Shown here: positions 1-13,158 of the stretch, one piece after another
How positions within the stretch are numbered: the first letter of the stretch is position 1
How the letters are laid out: each line of letters starts with the position of its first letter
Source: Dichetophora obliterata
Lineage: Eukaryota; Arthropoda; Insecta; Diptera; Sciomyzidae
Direction of reading: 5' to 3'
NCBI GenBank assembly: GCA_963920525.1
Contig: OY986436.1
Location: 29,153,318-29,217,317 of the forward strand
Length of the DNA stretch: 64,000 bases
Position numbers and translations under genes: made by a program
Notes under the pieces: generated by a model
What the model was told of the DNA's origin: nothing
The model's input: the letters and a program-made list of their open reading frames with translations, nothing else
Databases searched by the model: none

Positions 1-2330
1 ATACTTAATATTTAATACGTAAAATTTAATACGTAATATTTAATTCTTAAATACTACTATTCTTAATAGTAAATACTAAATGCTTAATAGTTAATACTTA
101 TTACTTAATATTTAATACCTAATACTTAATTCTTAATTCTTAATACTTAATACTTAATACTAAATTTATAATACTTAACACTAAATACTTAAAACTGAAT
201 ACTTAATAATTAATGCTTAACACACAATACTAAATAATTTATTCTTTATACTCTATACTTGAAAAATAGTACTTAATACGTAATTCTTAATACATAATTC
301 TTAAACACTATTATACTTAATAGCAAATACTTAATACTTAATTTTTAATACTTAATATATAATTCTTAATACTTTATACTTTATACTTAATACCTAATAC
401 TTAATACTTAATACTAAATACTAAATACTAAATACTAAATACTAAATACTAAATACTAAATACTAAATACTAAATACTAAATACTAAATACTAAATACTA
501 AATACTAAATACTAAATACTAAATACTAAATACTAAATACTAAATACTAAATACTAAATACTAAATACTAAATACTAAATACTAAATACTAAATACTAAA
601 TACTAAATACTAAATACTAAATACTAAATACTAAATACTAAATACTAAATACTTAATACTTAATACTTAATTTTTATTACTTAATATTTAAAACTTAATA
701 CTTAATTCTTAATACTTAATACATAATACTTAATTCTTAAATACTATTATAGTTAATAGTAAATTCTTATTTCTTATTACTGAATTATTTATTCTTAATA
801 CATAATACATAATACTTAATACTTAATACTTAATACTAAATACTTAATTCTTAATAGTTTATACTTAATACTTATTACTTAATACTAAATACTTAATTCT
901 TAATAATTAATACCTAATACTTAATACTTAATGCTAAATACTAAATACTTTATACTTAATACTTAATTCTTAATAGTTAATACTTAATACTTAATACTTA
1001 ATACTTAATAATTAATACTTAATACTTAGTACTTAATACTTAATACTGAATACTTAATACTTAATAGTGAATACTTAATACTTAATTCTTAATACTTAAT
1101 ATTTAGTACTTTATACTTAATACTTAACACTAAATACTTAATACTTAATACCTACTACTTAATAATAAATACTTAATACTTAATACTTAAAACTTAATAC
1201 TTTATACTTTAGACTTAATTCTTAATTCTTAATACTTAATACTTAATACTTAATACTTAATTCTTAATTCTTAATACTTAATAGTTAATGCTTAATACTT
1301 AATACTTAATATTTAATACTTTATAATTAATACTTAATACTTATTACTTATTACTTAATACTAAATGCTTAAAACTCAATACTTAATTCCGAATACTGAA
1401 TACCTACTATTTAATACTTATTACTTAGTAGTTAATACGTAATACTTATTACTTAATACTTAAAACTATAAAACTATACTATACTATAATACTTAAAACT
1501 AAATATTTTAATCTGAATTCTTTATGCTAATTACTTAATACTCAGTACTTAATACTAAATAATTAATACTTAATACCACATTTTTAATACCTAATACTTA
1601 ATACTTATTACTTAATTCTGAATACTAAATACTAAATACTTAATATTTAATACTTAATAATTAATATTTAATATTTGTATAAACTTAAATCTTAATACGT
1701 AATTCATAATACTTAATACTTAAAACTGAATACTAAATACTTAATACTCAATATTTACTATTTACTTCTTAATACTAAATACTTTATACTTAATACTTAA
1801 TATTTAATACGTAATACTTAATTCTTAAATACTATATAAATACTATATAAAGTAATAGTAAATATTTATTGCTTAATACTTAATTTTTAATACGTAATAT
1901 ATAATACATAATTCATAATACTTAATACTAAATACTTAAAACTGAATACTTAATGCTAAATACTTAATACTTAATAATTAACACTCAATACTTAATATTT
2001 ATTACTTAATACTTATTTCTTAATATTTAATTCGTAATACTTAATTTTTAATACTTAATTCTTATATACTATTGTACTTAATAGTTAATACTTATTACTT
2101 AATTATTAATTCTTAGTACTTAATACATAATATATAATACTTGGTTTTTAGTAATTAATATTTTATACTAAATAATTAATTATTAATATTTAATTCATAA
2201 TACTTAATACTAAATATTTTATACTTTATAATTAATACTGAATAGTTTATACTTAATACTAATTGCTTGTACTTATTATTTAATACTGAATACATAATGC
2301 TTAGTAATAAGCACTAAATACCTCTTAATA
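1..2330. repeat. AT-rich heptamer satellite (TACTTAA/TACTAAA type)
   Basis: The stretch is built almost only from seven-base units of the type TACTTAA with one- or two-base variants (TACTAAA, TTCTTAA, TAGTTAA, TATTTAA). Unit order decays toward the right edge near 2330. It starts at the window edge, so the array probably continues to the left. There is no coding potential. This is a simple-sequence satellite or a very long minisatellite; it does not match the usual insect telomere repeat (TTAGG). Confidence 0.9.
412..649. repeat. 34 perfect tandem copies of TACTAAA
   Basis: Within the degenerate satellite lies an uninterrupted run of TACTAAA, 238 nt or exactly 34 units, with no mismatch that I could see. 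Its flanks are mixed-variant units. Perfect homogeneity beside diverged units suggests recent slippage or unequal-exchange expansion of one variant. Confidence 0.93.
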
Positions 2331-5300
2331 CATAAAAACTTTTAAAGTGAATTTTAAATCCTTTTAATTAAGTAACTTTTATAAAAGTGAATTCTATTTA
2401 ATCCTTTTAAATATCTTTAATAGGGTCGAGTCATCAATTGTATGGCCTTAATTATATATATAAACAATTAATATATATAAACACTTACATCAAATCGACA
2501 CAACAAAGTTTTACAACTTTTCCAACAACTATGTTGACTTCCCCTCAAATTACTGTATTATCTAATTTTGGCCGCAGGATTATTAAATGTAATGTGATCA
2601 CCTTAAGTGTCACATGATATCTACGTTACACCGACGATTCGTGTGTCGTCAACCAGCAGTTGGTACGGTTCGGTGGAGTTCTGTTCGGTTTCGCTTGGGT
2701 TTGTCCTTTATGCTAATTTGAGCATATGTTGGGGGTAAGCAATGCCCCCATTTACCCTTTTGTTGAGCTTGCTTGTTGTGTGGTTCGCAGGCTTTTGTGC
2801 TAATTGTATGCTAAACAGTCTTGTTGTCTTACATTACAATTGAATTGTTGTTGTTGTTGTAGCTGTTTTTGTTTTCGTTGTTGTTGTGTTGTCTTGGGGG
2901 CGCTTAATGAGTTGCAGCATTTGCTTTAAAATTTTATTTAATTTTTTTCTTTGGTTTGGGTGTGTTTTTGAAGCTGTCTCTGGGCATTTATGATGAAATA
3001 ATTTACTTAATTGTAAAAGTGTTGACAATGATTTGAAAAGATTATGTTGTGTGTTGTTAAAAAATATTAAATATTTAACTAAAGCAAAAAAAAAGACGCT
3101 TAGAAAGTCGATGTATCTTAAATTATGCAAAATAATAAGATTAAACCGCAAACCTCTGGTTTATGCTGCTTCACAGGAAGCCATAATCTTTCGTACTATC
3201 TATACTTCAATGTCAAAGCGTGTTAAGCAAAAACATCAATATCAGCACCACAAGGATAACAACAACAAAAACAACAACAACAATAGCCTGTGATAAAACG
3301 CACATTTTTAAGGATGCTTCAAAAATAAAAGAAAAATCCTTTTAACGCATACCACTGACAGTTGCAGCATCAGCTGCAGCAAAAAACTGAAGATTACCAC
3401 CATGTTAAAAAAACAACACACAAGAGAAGGATGCGTCGCGTCAGTGGCAGGATAAAGTGTACTACACGCACTTGAGAGTTGCATAAAAAACGACACCGGG
3501 GAAGTAACTAAGAATGGAGATGGATGAAAAAAAAAAACGCCAGAAACACATGATTCCATAGAGCAGAGCAAACAAAGAAAGCAGCTGATGAGCTATTGAT
3601 AAAGGACATGCAGACTATAACAGCACATAAGCACCTACAAAGAGCTAAGAAAGAAAAAAAATGCAAAAATGCGAATTAAGCATAAATTGGCAGGATATGC
3701 GCGATGTAAAGCAGACACATCAGCCTGCAACTCAAATCAGGCTCATGGCAAGAAAACTGAATAAGGCTAAAGGCAAGTCGTATATTTAATTTAGGAATAG
3801 GAAAAGAAGAATATCGTAAAAAGTTATACTGAAGAAGATGAAATAAGTACACATAATGAGTTTAAATTCTAGCAAACATTTATTTCCAAACTGCTTTAGT
3901 ATTAAATATTAATAAGTATTGAGTATTAGGTATTAAGTATTATGAGTTAGTGATGATGTAATGTTTATTTAGTGTAAGGTATAAACTTTCTTAATTTCTT
4001 CGTCCATATAAAAATGTAGGTCTAAAACATTTCCATAAAACTAGAATTGTGATAAAATGTGTTGATAAAAGTTCCTCACAATTGGCTGAGGTAGAGACTT
4101 GGTTCACTTAATTGAGGTTTATAAATTTATCAATTTTACCCTTATTAAATTTACCCACCCATTTGAAAATCGCTACACATGCCACAAAATTGCTTGCAGC
4201 TGCTCAAGTCACTAGATTCTCTGCAATTTAAAAGAGTATTTAGAAAATTTTCTGTGTGACCATACAACAACATCAACAGCAATAGCTAACACAAAAACAA
4301 CAATTAAAGTTTCGTTGCATGTTTTACTGCGTTTATCTACTACAGCAACGTGTCCTAGCGCTGCATACTAAATAATTTCTTAACATGACAGCTACAAGTA
4401 GTCCCTTTAAAAGCAACAACATCAACACAGGACTTTTGAAAAAAGGACACGCTCATAATTGTTTCGAAAGCAGGAAAAACAACAACTTCCTTGGAAAACG
4501 ATTAAACGTTAAACGGCCAGCGTTTAACACTAATCAACGCCACAAGATGTCGGCTTGTGACGACGCATAAAAATTAAAAAGAAAAAATTCTCATTGCTTC
4601 CACGTTAAAGGATACGTCTTTTAAAGTTTATTTAACGTCTTGTGGATCGGGTGCCATGTTTCACATGCAATGTCATTTTCCCAAATTGCGTCTTCGTCGT
4701 CTTTCTCGTATACCGCATAAATGGTGAGGACGCAGACAGAAGCCGTGTGCCACTTCAGCACGCAGCACTACTGGTTGGCGACATTCAAGTGTATTTTCCT
4801 GGAAAAAATTCACTGAGACAGGAAAACAGTGTTCTTTAATATATAGCAACATTTTAACACTTGAAGTTAGGAAAATTACGGTTTTAAGTTTAGAAAATGT
4901 TATATTTACATATATATTAGAAAGGAAAAATAATGTCATAGATGATAATTATTCTAATTAGTAAATGCAAAACTAACTCACTTTTTCAATCTGCTTTGTT
5001 TGAGAACTTGAAAAATATATTTTCTAAATAATAGTACGCGTTTATAATATCAGTTATCATGGATACGTCATTAGAATTTCAGTAAATTTAAATTTTAGTA
5101 GATTTCAGTAAACTTTTCAAAAAATTCAGATAATTAGTGCTATTCTGCTTTAAATTGGTTATCAGAAATACATATGGTTTTTATCATGTATTTGACTCTT
5201 TTTTGTTTATAAAATGTATTTTTTTAACAAAAATTATTTTTATAAAAGATTTATTCTATGCAATCTATACAATGATGAACTTGAACAAATATTAAGCTTT

Positions 5301-5799
5301 AAAATAAGGTTAACGTCATTTTGAAGGATTTCAATGATGCTTAAATTATAAACCCATGTTACTCTTTGTACTTGTTTAAGAACTCGTTAGAGCACCATAC
5401 ACTGTACACTATATCCCTGTGGCTTAGTTTAGGATAGATCTGACAAAAAGAGTCTAAAAGCATATCTATTTATATATGCTAGTATCGCCTGTGGTCGAAC
5501 TTCGAACGTCGAAAGCGATTTTCCTTTTGTTTTTTTTTTAATTTTTATTTTCTTGTATCGATTGCCCTGATTACTGTTTATGTTTGCTTCTCATATTGTT
5601 TCGATGTTCATGTTTCCGTTTCTTAAATTTTCACGGAATTCTCGCGTCACACTTATTTTTTTTTAAACTGAGCAGCGGACGTTAGTTGTTTTTTTCATTT
5701 ACTAAAATAATAATAGCGCAATTTTATTGAAGTGGACACACTTTAACAAAAAAAATAAAATATCCTGTTCACGGTTTTCACGAACACTCTTTACGGGTT
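2331..5799. other. Non-coding region without recognised gene
   Basis: No open frame here resembles a known protein. The short frames around 2834-3571 are driven by low-complexity (CAA)n/(GTT)n tracts near 2845-2885 and 3255-3285, as often seen in fly untranslated or intronic DNA. The block 2580-2820 is less AT-rich than its surroundings and could be an untranslated exon, but nothing proves it. At 3897-3945 there is a short piece of the left-hand satellite in opposite orientation (AGTATTA units). The string AGTATCGCCTGTGGT near 5482 recurs near 16172, so it is repeat-derived. Confidence 0.5.
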
Positions 5800-5804
5800 C
5801 TATG

Positions 5805-5991
5805 CACTCGGAATGAATGATGAATGTCCAATAGTGTTAAATTGGTCCGAAATTTGGTGATGGCTTGATTTTTTGAACGCTCATATCGACCAAAATGATA
5901 TTGACGAACTCTTTAACATTCTCTAACTGATGACTGATTTTGGTAGTAATTTTCTACAATGAATACACGTTGTTCAGGAGTAAGTCTATTC
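5805..5991 (-). pseudogene. Mariner transposase N-terminal relic
   Basis: Reading the minus strand from 5991 gives MNRLTPEQRVFIVENYYQNQ, the typical start of a mariner DNA-binding helix-turn-helix domain. After a stop codon it continues with RQYHFGRYER, KFRTNLTLLDIH and RVHRTRKE, which match the second half of the HTH region and the start of the linker. The catalytic DDE part is missing. This is a dead fragment of a Tc1/mariner element; its ends could not be located. Confidence 0.72.
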
Positions 5992-6110
5992 ATGATTGAG
6001 TCGTATTGAATACTGAACACAAACGTCATATGAACAAGCCATTTAACTCATAACAGCCGTCAAAACAACCCAGTTGAAAAAGGCACCTCTTATTAGATCA
6101 GCCCTTATTT

Positions 6111-6904
6111 ATAAGAGTGGACATTATCGATCTACTGCCACTTTCACATGCCATACAGTTTGAAGGAGTAAAGAAGACATTAGAATTTTTGTATAAATAC
6201 TACAAAGGTTCATTTATATTTCTTAGTTTATCTTACAACCAAATAATTTTTAACTAAAAAATTAGGCTCGATCGATGAAAAACCACACCAACCTTCCATT
6301 AAATTTTACAAAATTAAGATTATATTAAGGGTCCTTCTTGTTAGTTGGGTTGACATTTGCATTTTTTGATAGCTATATAGAATGTAGAATATCATACTAA
6401 AATGGCAAATCGAAATTAGTAATAGTTTTAAAAATAAGAGCCTCCGAGCCAACCGCTTCAAATCAGGTAGCGCACTGTACTTACAACTTTAAACGTTTTC
6501 TGGAGAACAACCAGTTTAAAAATTTTTTAACTAAAAATGGATAAAGAATTAACTTAAAAAGTTAAAAAATAATAGAAAAAAAAAATAAAGTTTAAATAAT
6601 TGGTATGTTCACGTACTCAAAAGATTTTAAAAAATTGTAGAAATTTTACAAATCAAGAACGTCTAAACGTTTAGAAAACAAGAACGTTTTTAAGAACAGA
6701 TGTTTTTACTATACATTTACCAGGGGCGGTTCCAGGGATATATTTCGGGTGTAGTTATGAAAATATTTATGTACGTTATAAAGAGGGTTTTTTATAGAGT
6801 GGTACAAGTTTAAATCATAATAAAACATAGTAATATATTATAAATACCAATAAAACTGGCTTTATTGGATAGAAAATTTTATGACATCAACGTTTAAATA
6901 TTTC
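6111..6904. other. Non-coding, with a possible hAT-like terminus
   Basis: No coding sequence is recognised. Near 6722 the string CAGGGGCGGTTCCAGGG resembles hAT-type element ends (CAGGGGCGG). A similar string, CTGGGGCGGCTTTCTGGG, occurs near 27955, suggesting the same repeat family. No matching opposite end or target duplication was found. Confidence 0.3.
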
Positions 6905-7025
6905 GGCCATGTAGCCGCCAAGGTTTTAGGTTAGGTTAAACCGGATGCCTTCGTGAAGGCTCACATAGACCAATTCAGGTCCTTAGTGGTACCGGTAGCG
7001 AACAAAAGGAACCTTTGTGTTTGTT

Positions 7026-10000
7026 TTAAAAGTCTTTAAAGATTTGCGTTGAGTTCGCAAACCTTAGGAGGGATTCTAGAGACACCCTGGCTTCATCTTT
7101 AAGCGACGGGAATGTCGATGAGCCTAGGTATTTTAGTCTCGATCGAAGTAGGGCGGGGCATGTGCATAGTAGGTGCTCCAGGGTCTCCACTGTGCCCGGT
7201 TCCTTGCACTTCCTGCAGTTGTCATCCGTGGTGATACCAAGCTTCCTCGCGTGGGCTACCGCCATGCAGTGACCAGTGAGCATGCCCACTAGTGTCCTGC
7301 AATCTTTGCGCGGGCGTGCCAAGATGAACAGAGTTCGTTTTTCGCATTGTGCATTGCACATGATTTTCGAGATTTCGCACGATGTCGTATCTCTCCATCT
7401 ACGATTCACTGCTTGTGTGGCTCTTCTTTCGAGGTTCCTGTACAACTCTTGTAGCGGAGTAAGTACATGTTCTGCGAGTTCTGATTCCAGCCCGGCGCCT
7501 TCCTTTGCTAAACCATCTGCCATCTTGTTTCCCTCAATGCCCTGGTGGCTAGGGACCCAGTAGATGCGCACTCTTTTCGAAGCGCATAGTGCATTTAGTG
7601 CATCTCTGCCAGCCAAGACACTTTTGGACTTGATGCTAGCGGAGCGCATGGATTTGATCGCCGCTTGACTGTCAATGAAAATGTTGATGTTAGAGTGTTG
7701 TGTGTCCATGCTGAGGGCTATCTCAGCAACCTTCCTTATGGCAAATATTTCCGCCTGGAAGATACTGCAGGGGTTCGGCAGTTTATATGGCTGCCTTATA
7801 TTAGGCTCTGCGCAATACACCGCCACACCTACCCCCGTAGGCATTTTGGAGTTGTCGGTAAATATGTTGACCGCCTGCTGTGCTTGTTCTATACCTTTGC
7901 ACCAGTCATTTGGTCCCAGAAGAGTTCGTACTTTGAAATTGACTATCGTGCGAGGCACCATGTAGTCCGTGCTACTAGGTAGATCCTTTCCGATTGTACA
8001 ATGTCCAAAATTTTGAATGTGCATGTTGCCTGCTGCCGTAAGGCGTTGTGCCGTTATTCCGGCTATTAGTTTTGCGTGTATGTCCAGGGGGTCCATAGTT
8101 AGAGTGGTTTCAAGCGCTTTAGTTGGAGTTGACTTCAGTGCCCCCGTGATGCATAGCGCTGCCTGCCGCTGAGTTTTCTCCAAGTGCCTGAGGAATGTTG
8201 ATTGGTTCACAGCCGGCCACCACACAATAATCCCATAGAGTAGAATATTATGCACTACCGTTACATAGATCCAGTGCATCAGAAAAGGTAAGAGACCCCA
8301 AGTACTGCCTAGCATCTTTTTGGATGTGTATAGTGCAATGGTGGATTTCTTCACCCTTTCTTCCACGTTGGTATTCCATGACAGCTTGCTGTCCAGGACG
8401 ACTCCTAGATATTTTGTGTGAGTTTTCGGTATGAGACGTATATCGTTCAATTTCGGTGGTATCCACTGTGGTATCTTGTACCCTTTCGTCAACAGAACCA
8501 GATCCGTTTTCTCTGCATTTATACTAAGACCGACTGAATTTGACAATCTAAGTACATCTTTGAGTGTGCTCTCCATTATGGAGCTTACTGTTGATAGACA
8601 TTTCCCTACTATAATAATGCTTATGTCGTCTGCATAGGCAGTTATCCTCGGGGCTCTACCTGCGAACTTTTCGAGTAGTTCATTAACTACAAGATTCCAT
8701 AGTAGTGGCGAGAGGACCCCTCCCTGGGGTGTCCCTCTGCGAGCTTCCCTTACCATGGATTTAGTGCCCCACTCAGCCCGCACCTTTCTGCAGTTTAGAA
8801 AGTCAACTTGTCTAACCAAAGGTTTATTGCCAGTGGTGCCTCTATTGCACGTAATCCACTAAGGATTGCGGTGGTTGATACATTGTTGAATGCACCTGAG
8901 ATATCTAGAAACGCCCCGAGTGCGTATTCCTTGTGGTGGAGGGCTTTTTCTATGGTTAATACTAGGGAATGTAGTGCCGTTTCAACCGATTTCCCTTTCG
9001 TGTATGCGTGCTGGTTGGTTGATAACTGTATTGAATTGTTTCCTAGGTGCAAGTGAATCAGTTTCTCGAGCGTTTTGAGTGCAAAGGAAGCAGACTTATT
9101 GGCCTGTAGTCTCTCGGACAGGGATGGATGCTCCTACCTGCCTTCGGTAGGAATACAACCCTCGCTGTCCTCTAAGCCACAGGTACATAGTTTAGCCTGA
9201 TGCATCCGTTAAATATATTCTTCAGCCATGGAACGACTCGCGATTCAGCCTTTTGCAATATGGCAGGAATTATACCGTCTTGTCCTGGAGATTTGTATCC
9301 CGAGATTATAGCCCATACGATTCCGTCCGACGTTATTAAGTCGTGTGGAACCTGTAGCGGGGTTGTCCTGTGTCCTCGTATTGTAGCAGTGCTTGGAGCT
9401 TTGGTACAGCCAGGAAAATGCGCCTTTAAAAACACCTCGAGGGATTCCTGACTGCTCTCCGTCCACTGGCCATTGTCTTTGCGTAGCTGGCTCTGAATGG
9501 AGGGCTACTTTGAGAGGCTTCCTGAGCCTTACTGTGTCCGCAGTTTTTTCTATGTTTGAGCAGAAGTTCTTCCACGAGTGTCTTTTTGCTCTGCGTACGT
9601 TTGTTTTAAAAAGTTTGAGCCTACATTTGTATTCCCCCCAAATTTCCTCTTGGTCAGCTATTTTAGCTAGTTTAAAGAAATATTTTAGGTCGCGTCTTTG
9701 CTCTGTAAGATTCGGACACCACCATGGTGGTCTGATCTTACGCTTTGTTCGCGTGGGCTTACAAGAGGCATGATAGGCCTTGAGAAGATGGGCCGAGAGA
9801 ATCTTCAGGGACCTTTCAATGCCCTCTTCCGTATTAATTTGTTTAGTAGCTGGTAATTTGGTCTCAATGATGCTTCTGAAGCGGTTCCAGTTAGTGTTTC
9901 TGGGGCTTCTAAAGATCTTTCAAGCTGGAGTGTAGTTAAAGCTTATACTAAAGCTAATATAATTGTGGTCCGAGAAGGAAGGCTGTGCTAGCACCCTCCA

Positions 10001-10588
10001 ATTTGTGACCAGAGTGTTGTTGTCGGAGGATATTGTTAGGTCTAACACGTTCGACGAGGTGGGGCTTACATGCGTGGGTTCCTCGCCTACGCTAAGTTTA
10101 TATTGTAGAAAGTTAAGTAGGGACTCACCTCGATCGTTGAATTCTGGGCTGCCCCATACTGGGTGGTGTGCATTGGCATCTGCTCCGATGACAACTGCTT
10201 GGTTCTTCCCGCCGGCGATTGCTACCATTCTTTGTAGCTCGTATGGTGGTGCATCGACGTCATGCGCCATGTAGCATGAGGCGACCAGGATCGGCTCGTC
10301 CGCGTCGCCTTCTAGCGCCGTGACGGTGAGATCGTCAGTGCTGTAATGAGACATTAGATAAGCATAGATGCCTTTCCTTATAAGGATGGCTGTTCTTGTT
10401 CTACTTACTATTGTTGCGAAAAACGTATTTAAGTTTTGTGACTTTAGGCCAGATACCGCGCTGCCCGAGGCAATCCACGGCTCCTGTACTAAAGCCATAT
10501 CGTAGCCGCCTTCCTCCAATACGAGAAGGAGTTCTGCGCTGGCGGTTTTGCTTTTATGCAGGTTTATTTGAAGGACCTTCAACTCCAT
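7026..10588 (-). pseudogene. ORF2 of LOA-like element: endonuclease, RT, RNase H
   Basis: The endonuclease part starts MELKVLQINLHKSK at 10588 and carries LVQEPW, IGADANAHHPVWGS and SDHNYI, the usual EEP-nuclease signatures. Next come RT blocks in shifted frames: SGYKSPGQDGI (about 9300), FLDISGAFNNV (about 8905) and RRGTPQGGVLSP with ITAYADDISI (about 8740-8630), including the catalytic YADD. The long open part 8819-7026 then shows RNase H acidic residues in TDNSK, FQAEIFAI, IDSQAAIKS and GNKMADGLAKEG, followed by a terminal CRKCKEP...HLLCTC motif. Frameshifts between 8795 and 9920 break the product. The enzyme would copy element RNA at a nicked chromosomal site; this copy cannot. Confidence 0.88.
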
Positions 10589-12021
10589 TAGGCTGAAGGT
10601 TCCTTTACGGGGTCAACTTTTGTGAGTGTGCCTCCGTCACCCGCATCTTCCAGACTGAGTCCTTGGGCAGCGTTGGTTACGGCTTCTAGGCCGAGGTCTT
10701 TTTCCACCTCTCCGGACTCTAGTGTGTTGCTGTTGTTGTCCTTGGGGTGGCGCTTTTTGAGGCGCAGATAAACACTACCAGCGCCCCACGCCATCTTCCC
10801 GTAACGCGCGTAGAGGATATCCTCTGCCTCCTTGTTGATTTGGCGGATGTAGTGCTGCCTCCCGCTGCTATCAGGTAGTGGATCAGCAACCTTCAACACC
10901 CTCCAATCAGCTGTTGGCACGTCCGGGTTTTGCTTCTGTAGAGGCTTCAGTGCGGACTCCTGCGGCACTACTCTTGGGAAGAGTACCTTCGCTTTTGGCA
11001 GGGACGGGATACTAGTCCTGTCCACTACTTCCAGTTGGGCACCCTCCCATAGGCCTTGGAGTGTCGGGGTTACTGCTTTCACCCAGTGCAGAGTTGGATC
11101 GTCATTGTACTTTAGGATCTTCACCCCATTGAGCCAGCCCGCTCCATCGAATGTGGGCATGGGAGCGTCAGGTTGGGCTTCCAACCTCACAAACATCACC
11201 TCGAGAAGCTTCATCTCTACGGATTTCCATCTCACAAGGGTCATTTTGCCTTGGAATCACTCCGGTCGATCAGTGCTACGATCAGGTGTCGTTTAGTCAC
11301 GTCACTGGCCTTGGTTCTTACTTCCTGTTTAGGCTGCGGGATTGTGTTTGTGGTCGGTTTCTGCTTCTGTCGTTTGCTTGCTGGAGCTCTGACTTTCGCA
11401 CTTTCCGATCTTTGGCGTTTTTGAGCAGCCTGCTCTTCTACTTTGTTCGCGAACTGCGAAGTCGTAGGTGCAAAGCTTGGTCTGCTCGCGAAGTGTATGC
11501 GACCCTCTTTCAACCTTAAGCTTACCCCAGGCGAGCGACTCCTTCTCTTTGGAAGAGAGATCAATCTTGCCTGACAGCCGGCTGCAGATTTTAAGGGCCG
11601 CTTTGCAGTTGGCCTTGGCCTTCAACCCCTCCTTTGACTTGGTCTTGGGCCCTTCCTAGCGAGAGGAGCTGGAACCCGCTGACTTATCCGGAGAGAGGAG
11701 AAGCCTGTCCTCAACTGAGTTTGCGCTATCGTGGTCCGAGTCTGCATCGACTATGGCACCCCTGCGCAGTAGTGTGGATTTTTTAGCAGTAGTTGTCTTT
11801 ATACCCAGGCCTGCTCCCGCCCCGGTGACATTTTTGGCAGTAGCTTTGCAACCGCTATGGCCTGCTCCAACCGTAGGGGAGGTGTGACTGCTGGAGGCAC
11901 GCAGTGAGGATTGCTCCTCACTGTGTCCACCGGCGGCCGCTGGTGCTTTTTGTTTGTTTAGTTTGTTTGGTTCCTCCATATAATTCCCACGAGTGTAGGA
12001 CAAAGGAAGGTCTACCCCCAC
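10588..12021 (-). pseudogene. ORF1 (Gag-like) of LOA-like element
   Basis: The minus-strand frames 12021-11656, about 11625-11241 and 11244-10588 together make a Gag-like ORF1. The first part is Ser/Ala/Lys-rich and probably disordered. The last part (DGAGWLNGVKIL, LHWVKAVTPTLQGLWEGAQ) looks like the DUF4780-type domain known in insect LOA-like ORF1 proteins. At least two frameshifts (near 11650 and 11250-11330) split it. ORF1 ends within a base or two of the ORF2 start at 10588, the compact layout normal for these elements. The role would be RNA binding; this copy is inactive. Confidence 0.75.
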
Positions 12022-12445
12022 AGAGCTCCCTGTGCGCGGGAGAAGCTGGATAGTACCGGAGGGCGCCTGGTATCCGGTACGCTCCGTTTGAGACTGGACT
12101 ATTTTTAATGGACCTCCAGCCTAGCAAATCCCCCCACACCATCGAAGGGACTAGGTGTGGGATAGGAGAGGTGAGATTTTGGATGAATAGGGAGGGTATG
12201 GGGAGTAAAAAGGGGATATAGGGTAGGAGTGAATAGCTACTAGTGCATCGCCAGGATGCAGCGACCTGTATTACGTAGGACCCCTGTCAGAAGCTTGCGC
12301 TTCCGTCATTCCAGCCCACTGCATCCTAGCGACCTAAGCCCCCACACCAGTGTAAAGGTTGCTATTCCAGTGCGGGGGCTTGGCTTAAAAGGTTTTAAGC
12401 CAAGATCTTTTCGTAAAATCTTCCATAAAGTGGAAGGACACAACC

Positions 12446-12745
12446 CCAGTTGCTGAGAATGGCGACGAATTTATTGATTAGGATCATCTTCAATACTTTC
12501 CAGTACAGCGGCTACAGATTCTTCAGTGCGTACTGTTCGGCGTCTCACTGGATGCACTTTATCAGTAACAGTAAATGTGGTCCGAAAACGATCATTGTTC
12601 TTTGAATTAGCAGCTCTGAAGGACGATTATGTACGCCATAAAATGGACGAAATGCACGATAAGTTTGCTGAACAGAACCATTATTTTGATTAAAAATTTC
12701 CACAATTTGCACACGTTGCTCTAGTGTAAGTCAATCTATAATAAA
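12446..12745 (-). pseudogene. Mariner transposase N-terminal relic
   Basis: The minus strand reads LTLEQRVQIVEIFNQNNGSV and YRAFRPFYGVHNRPSE, then after a frameshift FRTTFTVTDKVHPVRRRTV, RTEESVAAVLESIEDDPNQ and RRHSQQLG. These are the HTH domain and linker of a mariner transposase. The catalytic domain is absent; the LOA-like element follows immediately on the minus strand and may have inserted here. It differs from the relic at 5805-5991, so they are separate insertions. Confidence 0.75.
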
Positions 12746-12871
12746 ATGCCAAAGGAAATTTAACAAAAAACAACTATCAGCTGCTAAATGGGTGGTCAAA
12801 TAAAGCAGTGATGCCAACTCAAAGTTGTATTACTCTATAAAAAACACCCAATAAGCAATCAGTAAATGAAA

Positions 12872-13136
12872 TCAACTGTGTTTAAGATTATAAAATGATA
12901 CTAATTTTTCATGATAAATGTCGATTACATTTTCGCTCGTTACTTCTACGTTACGATGCATGGTCAACAACGCTAACCCCTTTAATCGGTTTTCACTTGT
13001 TTTGCTTCGCAGATATATTTTTAATCTGCGTAGAGATGAAAATGAGCGTTCGCTTGAAGCCACTGAAATCGGAAGGGTTGCGCAAATTTGTGGGAACCGA
13101 TGTATTGATGAGAAGAATTGCTTGTTGCAGTTCTTG
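12872..13136 (-). pseudogene. hAT transposase C-terminal dimerisation domain relic
   Basis: The minus strand has an open stretch with CATLPISVASSERSFSSLRR, LKIYLRSKTSENRLKGLALL and MHRNVEV. This is the hAT C-terminal dimerisation domain (pattern A.SERSFS.LR..K...R..M...RL..LALL..HR). No upstream catalytic domain was recognised. Because the conserved core is unbroken, it is either a young fragment or an exon of a hAT-derived gene; with no other exons visible I call it a relic. Confidence 0.75.
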
Positions 13137-13158
13137 AGTGCATATGAATACGGAGTGC

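Larger units (their letters stand above)
6905..12440 (-). mobile_element. LOA-like non-LTR retrotransposon, degraded
   Basis: On the minus strand this block has, in order, a Gag-like ORF1 (about 12021 to 10588), an apurinic-type endonuclease (10588-9920), a reverse transcriptase (about 9435-8100) and an RNase H domain plus a Cys/His motif (to 7026). An RNase H domain after the RT is known for the LOA and I groups, and the endonuclease looks LOA-like. The 3' end lies near 6930, in a sequence containing TTAGGTTAGGTT. The 5' end is somewhere between 12140 and 12440. It is visibly more GC-rich than its surroundings. Several frameshifts show that the copy is inactive. No target duplication was identified. 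Confidence 0.88.

Noticed and set aside
1..2330. Telomere or telomere-associated sequence
   Set aside because: The seven-base unit is not TTAGG or any telomere repeat I know, and flies of this type lack simple telomere repeats.
2834..3571. Three overlapping short frames on both strands
   Set aside because: They are rich in CAA/GTT and poly-A tracts, have no conserved motif, and overlap each other on opposite strands.
7276..9773. Several plus-strand frames across the LOA-like element
   Set aside because: They are antisense shadows of the reverse transcriptase and RNase H frames; GC-rich coding DNA often leaves the other strand open.
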